Assembly: GCF_028596025.1 (NCBI RefSeq)
Contig: NZ_CP117167.1
Location: forward strand, 3,162,001 to 3,226,000
Direction: 5' to 3'
Source: Mucilaginibacter jinjuensis
GTDB lineage: Bacteria > Bacteroidota > Bacteroidia > Sphingobacteriales > Sphingobacteriaceae
DNA length: 64,000 nucleotides
Made by a program: the position numbers and the translations under genes. This document shows, in pieces, positions 17,003-24,967 of this stretch. Position 1 is the stretch's first letter, and the number at the start of each line of letters is the position of its first letter. The notes beneath the pieces were generated by a model. The model ran no database searches. It was not told the origin of the DNA and worked only from the letters and a program-made list of their open reading frames with translations.

Positions 17003-17052
17003 GTGAATCAGCAAGGTTATATCTGTCACGTAAAAAAGAAAAATCTAATTAA
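16984..17052 (+). other. Out-of-frame C-terminal tail of the DUF417 gene
   Basis: In the frame one base off the upstream gene these 69 bases encode GGAILNMSESARLYLSRKKEKSN and a TAA. The basic tail after the last helix matches the expected end of DUF417 proteins, so the coding capacity appears intact apart from the indel in the G-run. Confidence 0.75.
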
Positions 17053-17070
17053 TCTCTAAAACTATATAAA

Positions 17071-17610
17071 ATGAAAAATATCGTTGTTCCTTCAATTGAG
17101 CAGGTTAGCCCAGAATCGAAGGTGTTGTTTGAAACAATGCAAAAACGTATCGGCAAGGTGCCTAACCTATACGCTACCATGGGTTACTCATCTCATGCTT
17201 TAAAAGCATTCTTAGATATGGATGCCACTTTGGCTGCGGGTGTACTTACAGCTAAGCAGAGAGAAGCTGTAGCGCTTGTGGTGTCAGAGTTAAATCATTG
17301 TGAATATTGCCTGGCAGGGCACACCCTGGTAGCGATGAAAAATGGTTTAACAAGCGCTGATACAATCGACATTAGAAAAGGCCATTCAAATGACGAGAAA
17401 ATTAATGCAATTGTGCAATTAGCCAAATCAATAGCAGAAAACAACGGTCACCCTGAAACTCAGTACCTGGATCAATTTTTTAATGCAGGTTTTGATGAGG
17501 CAGCATTGATGGAAGTAGTTGGACTTATCGCCGTAAGGGTATTTACCAATTATGTTTTTGCCATCACCAAGGTCCCGGTTGACTATCCGGCAGCACCTGC
17601 ATTAAATTAA
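17071..17610 (+). CDS. Carboxymuconolactone decarboxylase / AhpD-like peroxidase-type protein
   Basis: 179 aa, helical CMD domain with the active motif ELNHCEYCLAGHTLVAMKNGL (C-x2-C-x2-H with an upstream Glu), as in AhpD-like alkylhydroperoxidases. The preceding LTAKQREAVALVVSE is also typical. It is the second gene of the DUF417 cluster, 18 bases after the corrected DUF417 stop, and fits an oxidative or electrophile stress role. The protein is unlike the other CMD protein in the window (12245-12700), so the two are not recent duplicates. Confidence 0.92.
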   Translation: MKNIVVPSIEQVSPESKVLFETMQKRIGKVPNLYATMGYSSHALKAFLDMDATLAAGVLTAKQREAVALVVSELNHCEYCLAGHTLVAMKNGLTSADTIDIRKGHSNDEKINAIVQLAKSIAENNGHPETQYLDQFFNAGFDEAALMEVVGLIAVRVFTNYVFAITKVPVDYPAAPALN

Positions 17611-17670
17611 AAAGGACAGTCAGGTGTTATTGTAAAATGACATCCTGCATAAAAATCATAACAACGTTTT

Positions 17671-18054
17671 ATGAAAGCTAAAGGAGTTATTGTTAAGCCA
17701 ATAAAATTTGCACCGAAGGATGCGATAAAATTGCTCGAGAAATTTTTCAGGCAAAATGGTATCACTATTTATGCAAGGATTGATCAGCAGGCAGAAGCCG
17801 CTAACAATGGTACTAAAATTAACCCACTTGTATTTCTCCTTTTCGGCAACCCCGCAAAAGGCGGGCAGGTAATGGTTGAAAACGCTTTAGCTGCTTTAGA
17901 CCTGCCGTTGAAGGTTATTGCCTGGCAGGATGAAAAGCTGAATAATTATATCGCCTTTAACGATATTAATTATTTGGCAAGCCGGTATTCACTCAGTAAT
18001 TGTGCTGCACAATTAATTGATATTGGCGCAGTAATCTTGAAAATCTTAAAATAA
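17671..18054 (+). CDS. DUF302 domain protein
   Basis: 127 aa cytosolic protein. The DUF302 pattern is clear: a strand-helix start ending in NGITIYARIDQQAEA, then FLLFGNPAKGGQVM and DLPLKVIAWQDEK. Function is unknown; the fold is a small alpha/beta domain. Third gene of the DUF417 cluster, 7 bases before the next gene, so almost certainly cotranscribed. Confidence 0.9.
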   Translation: MKAKGVIVKPIKFAPKDAIKLLEKFFRQNGITIYARIDQQAEAANNGTKINPLVFLLFGNPAKGGQVMVENALAALDLPLKVIAWQDEKLNNYIAFNDINYLASRYSLSNCAAQLIDIGAVILKILK

Positions 18055-18061
18055 TAAATTC

Positions 18062-18913
18062 ATGAACACAGATAAAGATCTGGCGATAAATATTGTCTCT
18101 GATGATGAGAAACAGAGTATTGCCAATCAATTCTTATTAGCTCTTCGCAACAAAAATTGGGATTCTTTGGCATCCATTATAACCCCGGATGCAACATGGG
18201 CATTACCGGGCGAAAATCTTCTTTCGGGAATTGCCATTGGTGGGGAAGAGTTTATCAAGCGGGCAAAAACACTGGTTAATAGTGGTGTTTCCCTGCAACT
18301 TAAAAATATCCAGTTAAGTTATAGTGGCTTTGCATTATCGGTACATAATCAAACAGCAAAGAGCGATGCCGAACTCGATGTACACGTTGCCATTGTAGCT
18401 ACGCTTCGTGGAGATAAGATTGCTGCGATCAGAAGTTATGTATCAGATCTTCCCAATATGAATGGGTTTTTCGACGGTAAATTGCTTCATGAAGAACAAT
18501 TGGAGATGGAACGTCCTAGCTTCGAACAGAAATGGGCGGCAGCTAATACTTTTCTTACGGCCATGAAAACCAATAACTGGGAGCTGATGCAATCGGTAAT
18601 GATACCCGATATTGAATGGACGTTGCCGGGCAAAAGCCTTTTATCTGGTCCGGCTATTGGTGTTGATGCTATTATTAAGCGTGCCCAATCGCTAAAGAAA
18701 TTTGGTGTGATGTTCGAGTTACTCCATATTCTTAACGGATGGGATAGCGTTGCTTTATCCTTGCATAATACCGGCAAAAGAGGAGAACTTATACTGGATG
18801 AGTATGTGACTATTGTTTTTCAATTGAATGGCGACAAGATAACAGGTTTAACTACTCATTTATCTGATGTACCTGGTATCGAACGGTTTTTTGTACCTGG
18901 CATTATTGATTAA
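18062..18913 (+). CDS. Tandem SnoaL/NTF2-like domain protein
   Basis: 283 aa made of two copies of an NTF2-like (SnoaL) domain. Copy one (about 15-140) has NKNWDSLASIITPDATWALPGENLLSG cut as two phrases around an Asp, and copy two (about 158-280) repeats it as NNWELMQSVMIPDIEWTLPGKSLLSG. Both also share IGxxxxIKRA and an end like SDLPNMNGFF or SDVPGIERFF. The fold is a cone-shaped pocket used by isomerases and hydrolases or for ligand binding; here two domains in one chain may form an internal dimer. Fourth gene of the cluster, before the quinone-reductase-like gene. Substrate unknown. Confidence 0.85.
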   Translation: MNTDKDLAINIVSDDEKQSIANQFLLALRNKNWDSLASIITPDATWALPGENLLSGIAIGGEEFIKRAKTLVNSGVSLQLKNIQLSYSGFALSVHNQTAKSDAELDVHVAIVATLRGDKIAAIRSYVSDLPNMNGFFDGKLLHEEQLEMERPSFEQKWAAANTFLTAMKTNNWELMQSVMIPDIEWTLPGKSLLSGPAIGVDAIIKRAQSLKKFGVMFELLHILNGWDSVALSLHNTGKRGELILDEYVTIVFQLNGDKITGLTTHLSDVPGIERFFVPGIID

Positions 18914-18949
18914 TTGTTAAACGGTGAAGTTTTATAAAAACAAAAAGAT

Positions 18950-19936
18950 ATGAAAGCACTCATTTTAGAACAATTTAATACGCCCTACCAGGTAAAAGAA
19001 ATAGAAACACCAAAAGCCGGAAAAGGGCAGGTGTTGGTTAAAATTGCCGCAAGTGGCATTAACCCGCTCGATCTGAAAATTAAAACAGGTCAGGCTGCTC
19101 ATGCTAAGGCACAATTGCCCAATATTCTGGGTATCGACCTTGCAGGTACGGTAACAGCCATAGGTGAAGGTGTGAGCAATTTTAAAGTTGGCGATGAAGT
19201 TTATGGCATGACGGGCGGCATTGCTGGCGTACCCGGTACACTTGCCGAATATGCAGCGGTAGATGCGCAGCTTATCGCCAAAAAGCCTCAAAACTTAAGC
19301 ATGCGCGATGCAGCAGCCATCCCACTTATATTTATTACCGCCTGGGAAGGTTTGGTTGATCGTGCTAACGTAGGCCCGGGTAAAAATGTATTAATCCACG
19401 GCGGTGCCGGTGGTGTAGGGCATGTTGCTGTTCAAATTGCGGTAGCAAGGGGAGCCAATGTTTTCAGTACCGTGTCGTCGACACAAAATGATTTGATTCT
19501 CTCTTACGGTGCTACACCGATAGATTACAACACCTTATCGGTTGAAGAGTATGTGGAGCAATATACGGGCGGCGAAGGTTTCGATATAATTTTTGATACT
19601 GTAGGTGGTGCTGTGTTAGATGCATCTTTTAAAGCAGCTAAACAATATTTCGGGCACGTAATCAGCATATTAGGCTGGGGTACCCATCAGCTTGCACCAC
19701 TGTCATTTAAAGGCGCAACTTATTCGGGTGTATTTACCTTGTATCGCTTGATATCTGGTAAAGGTAGGGCTCATCATGGCGAAATTCTACACGAAGCCGC
19801 TTTGTTGATTGAGGCGGGAAAACTGATCCCTGCGGTCGACCAGCAATCCTTTACTCCTGATAAAATTGAAGAAGCGTATCAATATTTACAGGATGGCTCA
19901 AACAAGGGCAAAGTGGTTGTAGATATTGTATTTTAA
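18950..19936 (+). CDS. Zinc-free NADP-dependent oxidoreductase (MDR, quinone reductase-like)
   Basis: 328 aa medium-chain dehydrogenase/reductase. The N-terminal GroES-like domain has ASGINPLDLKIKTGQ and GIDLAGTVTAIGEGV; the Rossmann domain has the nucleotide loop HGGAGGVGHVAVQIA followed by ARGANVFST. The Cys/His zinc ligands of alcohol dehydrogenases are missing, so it belongs with quinone oxidoreductases and enoyl reductases. As the last gene of the DUF417 cluster it probably reduces a reactive quinone or enone using NADPH (inference). A terminator follows. Confidence 0.93.
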   Translation: MKALILEQFNTPYQVKEIETPKAGKGQVLVKIAASGINPLDLKIKTGQAAHAKAQLPNILGIDLAGTVTAIGEGVSNFKVGDEVYGMTGGIAGVPGTLAEYAAVDAQLIAKKPQNLSMRDAAAIPLIFITAWEGLVDRANVGPGKNVLIHGGAGGVGHVAVQIAVARGANVFSTVSSTQNDLILSYGATPIDYNTLSVEEYVEQYTGGEGFDIIFDTVGGAVLDASFKAAKQYFGHVISILGWGTHQLAPLSFKGATYSGVFTLYRLISGKGRAHHGEILHEAALLIEAGKLIPAVDQQSFTPDKIEEAYQYLQDGSNKGKVVVDIVF

Positions 19937-19961
19937 TGTGTTGTGTGTAGTTTGTTAGCAA

Positions 19962-19992
19962 AAGGCGGGCCGTAAAAAGCCGGCCTTTTTTC
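19962..19992 (+). terminator. Terminator of the DUF417 cluster
   Basis: AAGGCGGGC pairs imperfectly with GCCGGCCTT around CGTAAAAA and is followed by TTTTTT. Confidence 0.75.
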
Positions 19993-20058
19993 TATTTTAC
20001 ATATTAAACAACCATTTGCCCGCTTAAATAGTATATTACAATATAATCTACCCCACGA

Positions 20059-21000
20059 ATGAAAAAGAAATACTTCATTGCTGTGCTTATTCTCCTGGTT
20101 ATATTTTTATGTATCCAGGCCATCCGCCCGCAGCTCACTAATCCCCCGGCTACTGCAGAGATTGTTGTACCCGATAATGTTAAAAGCATACTTGTAAAAA
20201 GTTGTTACGATTGCCACTCTAACCAAACCAATTTACGTTGGTACGATGAGGTTAACCCGGCCTACTGGCAGGTTGTAAAAGATGTTAGAGAGGGCAGAAA
20301 GGTATTGAACTTTTCTGAATGGCAAAAAATGCCAAAGCCTGATCAGCAAGCTAAGCTTTGGGAAGCACTTAACCAGGTTGTAGCCGGGGCAATGCCGCTG
20401 CCATCTTATACGGCAGTTCACTCATCGGCCAAATTAAGTGAAGAAGATATTAATGTTTTAAAGCAATTCCTTTTGTCGAAAGTAAAGCCGTTGAATTATA
20501 ATGCTTCCACCGATTCTGCCGCAAGTGCACAGTTTACAAAATGGGGAGCTGATAGCCTTAAAATAAAATCTGTACCAGTTGCGCTTAACGGCATTGCTTT
20601 TATTCCCGAGTATAAAAACTGGCAGGTAGTAAGCGCTTCAGAACGTTTTGATAATGGTACCATGCGTTTAATATTAGGTAACCCTATTGCTATTAAGGCT
20701 ATTCGTGAGCATAAAATATCACCATGGCCACAAGGTGCTACCTTTGCGAAGGTTGCATTTGCTCAGAATAAAGGTAAAGATGGTATAGTCTCGTCCGGAG
20801 AATTTAAGCAGGTTGAATTTATGATTAAGGACGCCGATAAATATGCCTCTACTAAGGGATGGGGATTTGCAAGGTTTAAAACAACCAAAATGGTGCCTTA
20901 TGGTAAAACGGCCATGTTTGCCACAGAGTGCATCAATTGCCATCGCCCCGAAGAGAAAACAGATTTCGTATTTACACAACCTATAAAACTGAACCAATGA
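20059..21000 (+). CDS. Membrane-anchored heme-binding domain plus cytochrome P460-like protein
   Basis: 313 aa with an N-terminal TM anchor (residues 5-22), a heme-binding domain with SCYDCHSNQTNLRWY (C-x2-CH c-type heme site near residue 55) and WQKMPKP, then a cytochrome P460-like domain (from about 165: FIPEYKNWQVVSASERFDNGTMRLILGN in consecutive phrases, and SPWPQGATFAKVAF). A second C-x2-CH, ECINCHRPEE, lies near residue 293. It should act in the periplasm as an electron carrier or heme sensor. Its stop overlaps the ATG of the next lipoprotein gene (ATGA). Confidence 0.9.
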   Translation: MKKKYFIAVLILLVIFLCIQAIRPQLTNPPATAEIVVPDNVKSILVKSCYDCHSNQTNLRWYDEVNPAYWQVVKDVREGRKVLNFSEWQKMPKPDQQAKLWEALNQVVAGAMPLPSYTAVHSSAKLSEEDINVLKQFLLSKVKPLNYNASTDSAASAQFTKWGADSLKIKSVPVALNGIAFIPEYKNWQVVSASERFDNGTMRLILGNPIAIKAIREHKISPWPQGATFAKVAFAQNKGKDGIVSSGEFKQVEFMIKDADKYASTKGWGFARFKTTKMVPYGKTAMFATECINCHRPEEKTDFVFTQPIKLNQ

Positions 21001-21479
21001 AAACGCTAACTAAATTACTAACTGCCATTTTATTATTCAGTTTATGCGCCTGTAAACAGCCCGCAACAGATAATGAGCTTTATAATAACAAAGCTACAGT
21101 GCCTGCAAAATTTGATATTGTCAAAAGTGGGCTATCTGTTTTAAATACATCTTTTAATCCGACAAAAAATACCATTAGCATATTGTATGGGAATAAGTTA
21201 GCCGCTGAACGACTCAGGACGGCCGATCATCAGGCAAAGCAAGGTGAAGAGCTGGCTTTAGTAACCTGGAAAAGGCAGGCAGATGTACATTGGTTTGGGG
21301 CCAATATCCCTGGCGAATTACAGTCTGTAGAAATTGTGAAATTATCGGGTGAGAATCTCAAGCCAAAAATAGATTATCAAAAGTTATTGGGTCCCAATCT
21401 GGAACAGGAGAGAGATACAACCGGCCAGCAAAGCCAGGCAAATTTTATTTTAAGTCAAAGAGCATCTGTAATGCCATAG
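20997..21479 (+). CDS. Small periplasmic lipoprotein, unknown family
   Basis: 160 aa. The N-terminus MKTLTKLLTAILLFSLCAC ends in a lipobox (LCAC), so it should be lipid-anchored. The start ATG overlaps the stop of the heme protein gene by three bases, implying translational coupling and joint function. The mature part has a strand-rich pattern (TISILYGNKLAAERLR, TWKRQADVHWFGANIPGEL) that could be a small beta-sandwich. I do not recognise the family; the partnership with the P460-type protein is the best clue. Confidence 0.8.
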   Translation: MKTLTKLLTAILLFSLCACKQPATDNELYNNKATVPAKFDIVKSGLSVLNTSFNPTKNTISILYGNKLAAERLRTADHQAKQGEELALVTWKRQADVHWFGANIPGELQSVEIVKLSGENLKPKIDYQKLLGPNLEQERDTTGQQSQANFILSQRASVMP

Positions 21480-21591
21480 ATAAAGATTAATGCTACCGGG
21501 GGCGCTTACATCTTAGGGAGGTGTCGCAGTTTTATTGCTGCCTTTTTATTAATTTAGAACAGCGGTTAACACAACCATTATTGTGTAGCCA

Positions 21592-21915
21592 ATGAAGAAA
21601 TATGCTTTTCTTATTCTAATTATTTTAGTTTTCGCCAATATTTCGAGGGCTCAGCTATCTTTTGATCATTTAACGTAACGGCAAATAGTGGGAAAGTAAC
21701 GCTGAGCTGGAGAGGGGCAGATGTTGATAACGATATTAGTAGTTATGACCTTTATTTGGTACTACAGCTACCCCGGTAATATTTAAAAGTGGTTTAACGG
21801 ATAGCAAACAGGATGTCGACGTTTCTGGCGGCAACAAATACTATTGGAAAATAGTAACAAGGATGCAGTTGGAAATACATCAGAATCTACTGTTTTTCAA
21901 TTTAAGGTTAACTAA
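21592..21915 (+). pseudogene. Decayed gene for an exported FN3/Ig-like domain protein
   Basis: A signal peptide (MKKYAFLILIILVFANISRAQ) leads into LSFDHLT and a stop at 21676-21678. The downstream bases still encode, in shifting frames, NSGKVTLSWRGADVDNDISSYDLYL, then GTTATPVIFKSGLTDSKQDV and DVSGGNKYYWKIVT, then DAVGNTSESTVFQFKVN and a stop. Together these read as one fibronectin-III-like domain of a short lipoprotein-like or secreted protein. At least three indels are needed to join the pieces, so it is an inactivated gene unless the assembly is poor here. Bases 21480-21591 before it hold nothing recognisable. Confidence 0.75.
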
Positions 21916-22042
21916 TTTAAATTAACTTATCTATGCTACCTTAGCGGAGTCGAACCATTTTAATTATTTAACTTATTGAATGTCAGCATTTTGATATTGA
22001 TAAAATAATTACCCTTTGATAAATATGGCGGTCTTAAATGAG

Positions 22043-22090
22043 AAAAACCTATTTAACTATCTGATAATCAGTACGTTAAATAGGTTTTTA
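22043..22090 (-). terminator. Terminator of tRNA-Leu(CAA)
   Basis: AAAAACCTATTTAAC and GTTAAATAGGTTTTT pair around 17 bases just downstream of the leftward tRNA. Confidence 0.75.
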
Positions 22091-22100
22091 TTTGAAAATG

Positions 22101-22180
22101 TACCCAGCGCCGGAGTCGAACCGGCACGGTTTCCCACAGGTGTTTGAGACCAGCGCGTCTACCAATTCCGCCAGCTGGGC
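22101..22180 (-). tRNA. tRNA-Leu (anticodon CAA)
   Basis: The minus strand reads GCCCAGCTGGCGGAATTGGT at its 5' end, with D-arm GCG/CGC, anticodon loop CTCAAAC (CAA), a long variable arm and T-arm GCCGG-TTCGACT-CCGGC. CCA is not encoded. The acceptor closes with a G1-U72 wobble, and the anticodon stem CTGGT/ACCTG has a U-U mismatch at its second pair. Confidence 0.93.
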
Positions 22181-22189
22181 ATTCGGTTG

Positions 22190-22717
22190 TCATAACCGGG
22201 CTGCAAATGTATCTAAAGTCTCTTTAATTCGCAATAAATATTTTTGTCTGTAGTAAATATCTGCAATTTTATTGAGCCGATCTTCTTTTGCAGTATCATC
22301 AAGTTCCTGATAATCTGTAGTTAGCGCGTCAAGATCTTTTTGTAAATTATTTTCAATTTCCAGCGTTTCAGCAGTGATTTTGGCCAATTGCTCGCTGTCA
22401 TCCACCTCCATCAGTCGTTCGTTAATGTCCATCATCTCCATTAAAAAGTCGCCTGGTAATTGAGGCTTGGCACCTTCGTTCAGCAAATTGTGCTGGGTTA
22501 ATATATAAGCCAAACGTTTGTTAGGATTGGAGAGGGTTTGATATGCTTTATTATTGATGGTTGATAGCTCCAGTATTTCCTGCTGGCGTTCATCGCTTTC
22601 ATTAGCATAAAAATCGGGATGGTACTTTTTGCTTAACTCGTAGAATTGCTTCTTAAGCTTAGCCTGATCAGGCTCGAAAGATTCAGGTATATCGTAAAAT
22701 TCAAAAAAATTAATCAT
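22190..22717 (-). CDS. hscB: Iron-sulfur cluster co-chaperone HscB
   Basis: J-domain protein of 175 aa that delivers IscU to the Hsp70 HscA in Fe-S cluster assembly. The N-terminal J-domain contains the essential HPD in LSKKYHPDFYANESDE, and the C-terminal HSCB domain is a three-helix bundle (LMEMMDINERLMEVDD). I choose the ATG at 22717 (MINFFEFYDIPESF): an earlier in-frame ATG at 22756 would add 13 residues (MSDNRQLTTDNRT) that are simply translated intergenic repeat. It is isolated from other isc genes here and divergent from kdsA. Confidence 0.92.
   Translation of the reverse strand: MINFFEFYDIPESFEPDQAKLKKQFYELSKKYHPDFYANESDERQQEILELSTINNKAYQTLSNPNKRLAYILTQHNLLNEGAKPQLPGDFLMEMMDINERLMEVDDSEQLAKITAETLEIENNLQKDLDALTTDYQELDDTAKEDRLNKIADIYYRQKYLLRIKETLDTFAARL
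22204..22211 (-). promoter_or_regulatory. Promoter -7 element for tRNA-Leu(CAA), inside the hscB 3' end
   Basis: TACATTTG on the minus strand fits TAnnTTTG and lies 24 bases before the tRNA. No clear TTG was found at -33, so the assignment is moderate. Confidence 0.45.
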
Positions 22718-22723
22718 TGTTCT

Positions 22724-22924
22724 GTTGTCGGTTGTCAGTTGTCGGTTGTCAGACAACTTTTATGATTCAAAAATGTAGTACATGCTCTGTTGTCGGTTAT
22801 CTGTTGCCAGTCAAACAAGGAACGTACAAATGTAATATTTACTGCTTAAGGTATACATCATACCATGGTAACTTGTTTATCCGTTTTAGTTTTTGCCGAC
22901 AACGGATAACTGACAACCGACAAC
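22724..22924. repeat. Word-iterated inverted repeat (GTTGTCGG type) between hscB and kdsA
   Basis: The left arm 22724-22752 is built from repeats of GTTGTCGGTTGTCAG; the right arm 22896-22924 is its reverse complement with 3 mismatches in 29. A further diverged copy lies at 22788-22811. The left arm begins seven bases before the hscB start codon. Confidence 0.8.
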
Positions 22925-22963
22925 TAAAAAAAATCATCATCTTTGTAATTATACAATAACACT

Positions 22964-23740
22964 ATGCTATTTGAACAAATGCAGCAAGGCCCTTTCTTTA
23001 TACTGGGACCATGCGTAATGGAAAATCTGGAGTTGCTTTATACTGTAGCCGAAAAGGTTGCCACTATAGGCCAGAAATATAATGTACCGGTGATTTTTAA
23101 ATCATCATACGATAAAGCTAACCGTACCTCTATCCACTCGTACCGTGGACCGGGTTTGGAGTTGGGGATGGAATGGCTACAAAAAATTAAAGAAGAATTT
23201 AACCTGCCGGTTACAACAGACATTCACGAAAGCTATCAGGCTGCACCTGTTGCCGAAGTTGCCGATATACTGCAGATTCCTGCGTTTTTATGCCGCCAAA
23301 CAGATCTGTTAGTAGCGGCCGCTAAAACAGGCAAGATTGTTAACGTTAAAAAGGCACAGTTTCTATCTGGTCAGGATATGGAATATCCGGCACAAAAAGT
23401 TGTAGAAGCGGGTAATAATCAGGTAATATTAACCGAGCGCGGTAATATGTATGGTTATAATAACCTGGCTGTTGATTTCCGTAATATCTATGATATGAAG
23501 AAGTTTGGCTTCCCGGTTTGTATGGATTGTACACACTCGGTACAACGCCCGGGCGGGGCAGGGGGTAAAACTGGTGGCGACCGTACCTTTGTACCGATGA
23601 TGGCTTTAGCTGCTAAGGCGTTTGGCACAACAGGTTATTTTATGGAAACACACCCAGACCCAGACCATGCCCTGAGCGACGGGCCTAACCAGGTTAAACT
23701 GGAGAATATAGAAGAGATCATCAAATCGCTTTTAGATTAA
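22964..23740 (+). CDS. kdsA: 3-deoxy-8-phosphooctulonate synthase
   Basis: Condenses arabinose-5-phosphate with phosphoenolpyruvate to KDO-8-phosphate for lipid A core synthesis. 258 aa TIM barrel with VIFKSSYDKANRTSIHSYRG (PEP and A5P binding), VTTDIHES, and GGAGGKTGGDR. The N-terminal FILGPCVMEN carries a Cys at residue 17 where metal-independent enzymes have Asn; with the His in CTHSVQ and the Glu and Asp in ETHPDPDHALSDGP this marks it as the metal-dependent class. It forms a pair with kdsD, whose start is 5 bases after the stop. Confidence 0.97.
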   Translation: MLFEQMQQGPFFILGPCVMENLELLYTVAEKVATIGQKYNVPVIFKSSYDKANRTSIHSYRGPGLELGMEWLQKIKEEFNLPVTTDIHESYQAAPVAEVADILQIPAFLCRQTDLLVAAAKTGKIVNVKKAQFLSGQDMEYPAQKVVEAGNNQVILTERGNMYGYNNLAVDFRNIYDMKKFGFPVCMDCTHSVQRPGGAGGKTGGDRTFVPMMALAAKAFGTTGYFMETHPDPDHALSDGPNQVKLENIEEIIKSLLD

Positions 23741-23744
23741 TTGC

Positions 23745-24680
23745 ATGAATGATATTGCCAAAAGGGTATTTGATATCGAGATAGAATCGTTAAGGCATGT
23801 GGCCGATATGATTGACGATAACTTTACCAATACGGTAAATGCTATTTTAAATACCGAAGGTAAGCTTATTGTTGCCGGTATTGGCAAATCGGGCCTTATT
23901 GGTAAAAAGATAGCAGCCACGTTGGCCAGTACAGGTACGCCAAGTTTCTTTTTGCATCCGGGAGAAGCCTTTCATGGTGATTTGGGCATGGTTGAGCCTA
24001 AGGATGCCATTATCCTGATCTCGTACTCGGGCGAAACCGATGAGCTTCTGAAGATCATCCCGTTTTTGAAATGGAATGGTAATTTGATTATCTGTATTAC
24101 CGGTAACCGCGAATCAACGCTGGCTAAAAACAGCGACCATCACTTGGCTGTTGCTGTTACGCGCGAAGCTTGTCCGTTGGCATTGGCACCCACATCGTCT
24201 ACCACAGCTACTTTGGTTATGGGCGATGCCCTGGCTATTGCATTGATGGAAGCCCGTGATTTTAAACCCGATGATTTTGCGCGTTTCCATCCCGGGGGTA
24301 ATTTGGGGCGCAGGCTGCTTACCAGGGTTAAAGATGTAATGCAGCGCGATGCTATACCATTTATTAATGAAGATGCTGCGTTTACAGATCTGTTGCTCAA
24401 AATGTCTGAAGGCAGGCTGGGGATGGTTATAGTGGGCTCGGCAAATGAAGTTAAAGGCATTGTAACTGATGGCGATTTGCGCAGGGCATTGTTGAAACAC
24501 CCGGATTTGTCGAATCTTCATATCACAGAAATTATGACCACTACACCTGTTATTATTAATGAGGAAGTGTTGGTTGATGAGGCCGAACAGGTTATGATAC
24601 AGAAAAAAATCACAACAGTTTTGGTGGGCTCGGTAAATGAGCATACCGTGAGTGGCGTATATCAAATTTACAATAGGTAA
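23745..24680 (+). CDS. kdsD: Arabinose-5-phosphate isomerase (SIS plus two CBS domains)
   Basis: Converts ribulose-5-phosphate to arabinose-5-phosphate, the substrate of KdsA encoded just upstream. The SIS domain (about residues 30-180) has GIGKSGLIGKKIAATLASTG, SYSGETDELLKI and the TSSTTATLVMGDALA segment; two CBS repeats fill residues 200-311 (VKGIVTDGDLRRAL and the end VSGVYQIYNR). 311 aa is close to KdsD/GutQ. The substrate-making pair kdsA-kdsD is one operon. Confidence 0.95.
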   Translation: MNDIAKRVFDIEIESLRHVADMIDDNFTNTVNAILNTEGKLIVAGIGKSGLIGKKIAATLASTGTPSFFLHPGEAFHGDLGMVEPKDAIILISYSGETDELLKIIPFLKWNGNLIICITGNRESTLAKNSDHHLAVAVTREACPLALAPTSSTTATLVMGDALAIALMEARDFKPDDFARFHPGGNLGRRLLTRVKDVMQRDAIPFINEDAAFTDLLLKMSEGRLGMVIVGSANEVKGIVTDGDLRRALLKHPDLSNLHITEIMTTTPVIINEEVLVDEAEQVMIQKKITTVLVGSVNEHTVSGVYQIYNR

Positions 24681-24967
24681 AATACAAGCTCTACGGGTTA
24701 AATTGTTAATCTGCTTATAGAAATTGATTGCTTATTATGTAAATAATATGGGTGTTTTTACCCTTTAGTTGGGCATTAGAATTGCATATTTTATATTAAC
24801 TTAGGGGCATATTTATTGAGAGCTCCGTGTGTTTTCTAATTAATAATTGAAAATTTGATAAGGAGAACCCCATTAAATTTTCATTGTCATTTTCAACTCA
24901 AATAATTATATTATTTTAGCGGTGCATTTACAGCACCCGCTTAATTTTTCTTTGGAAGTTACTATAT
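24681..24967. other. AT-rich leader before the sugar-transferase gene
   Basis: No gene was found. A short GC-rich hairpin GGTGC-N7-GCACC (24921-24937), followed by a T-rich run, lies 30 bases before the next start codon and could act as an attenuator or leader structure. Confidence 0.4.

Noticed and set aside
22724..22924. CRISPR array
   Set aside because: Repeats at this and the other four sites are imperfect, without regular spacers, and arranged as inverted arms; no cas genes are present.
24114..24665. 183-codon open frame antisense to kdsD
   Set aside because: It lies fully opposite the SIS and CBS domains, has no start context or known family, and is a codon-bias shadow.
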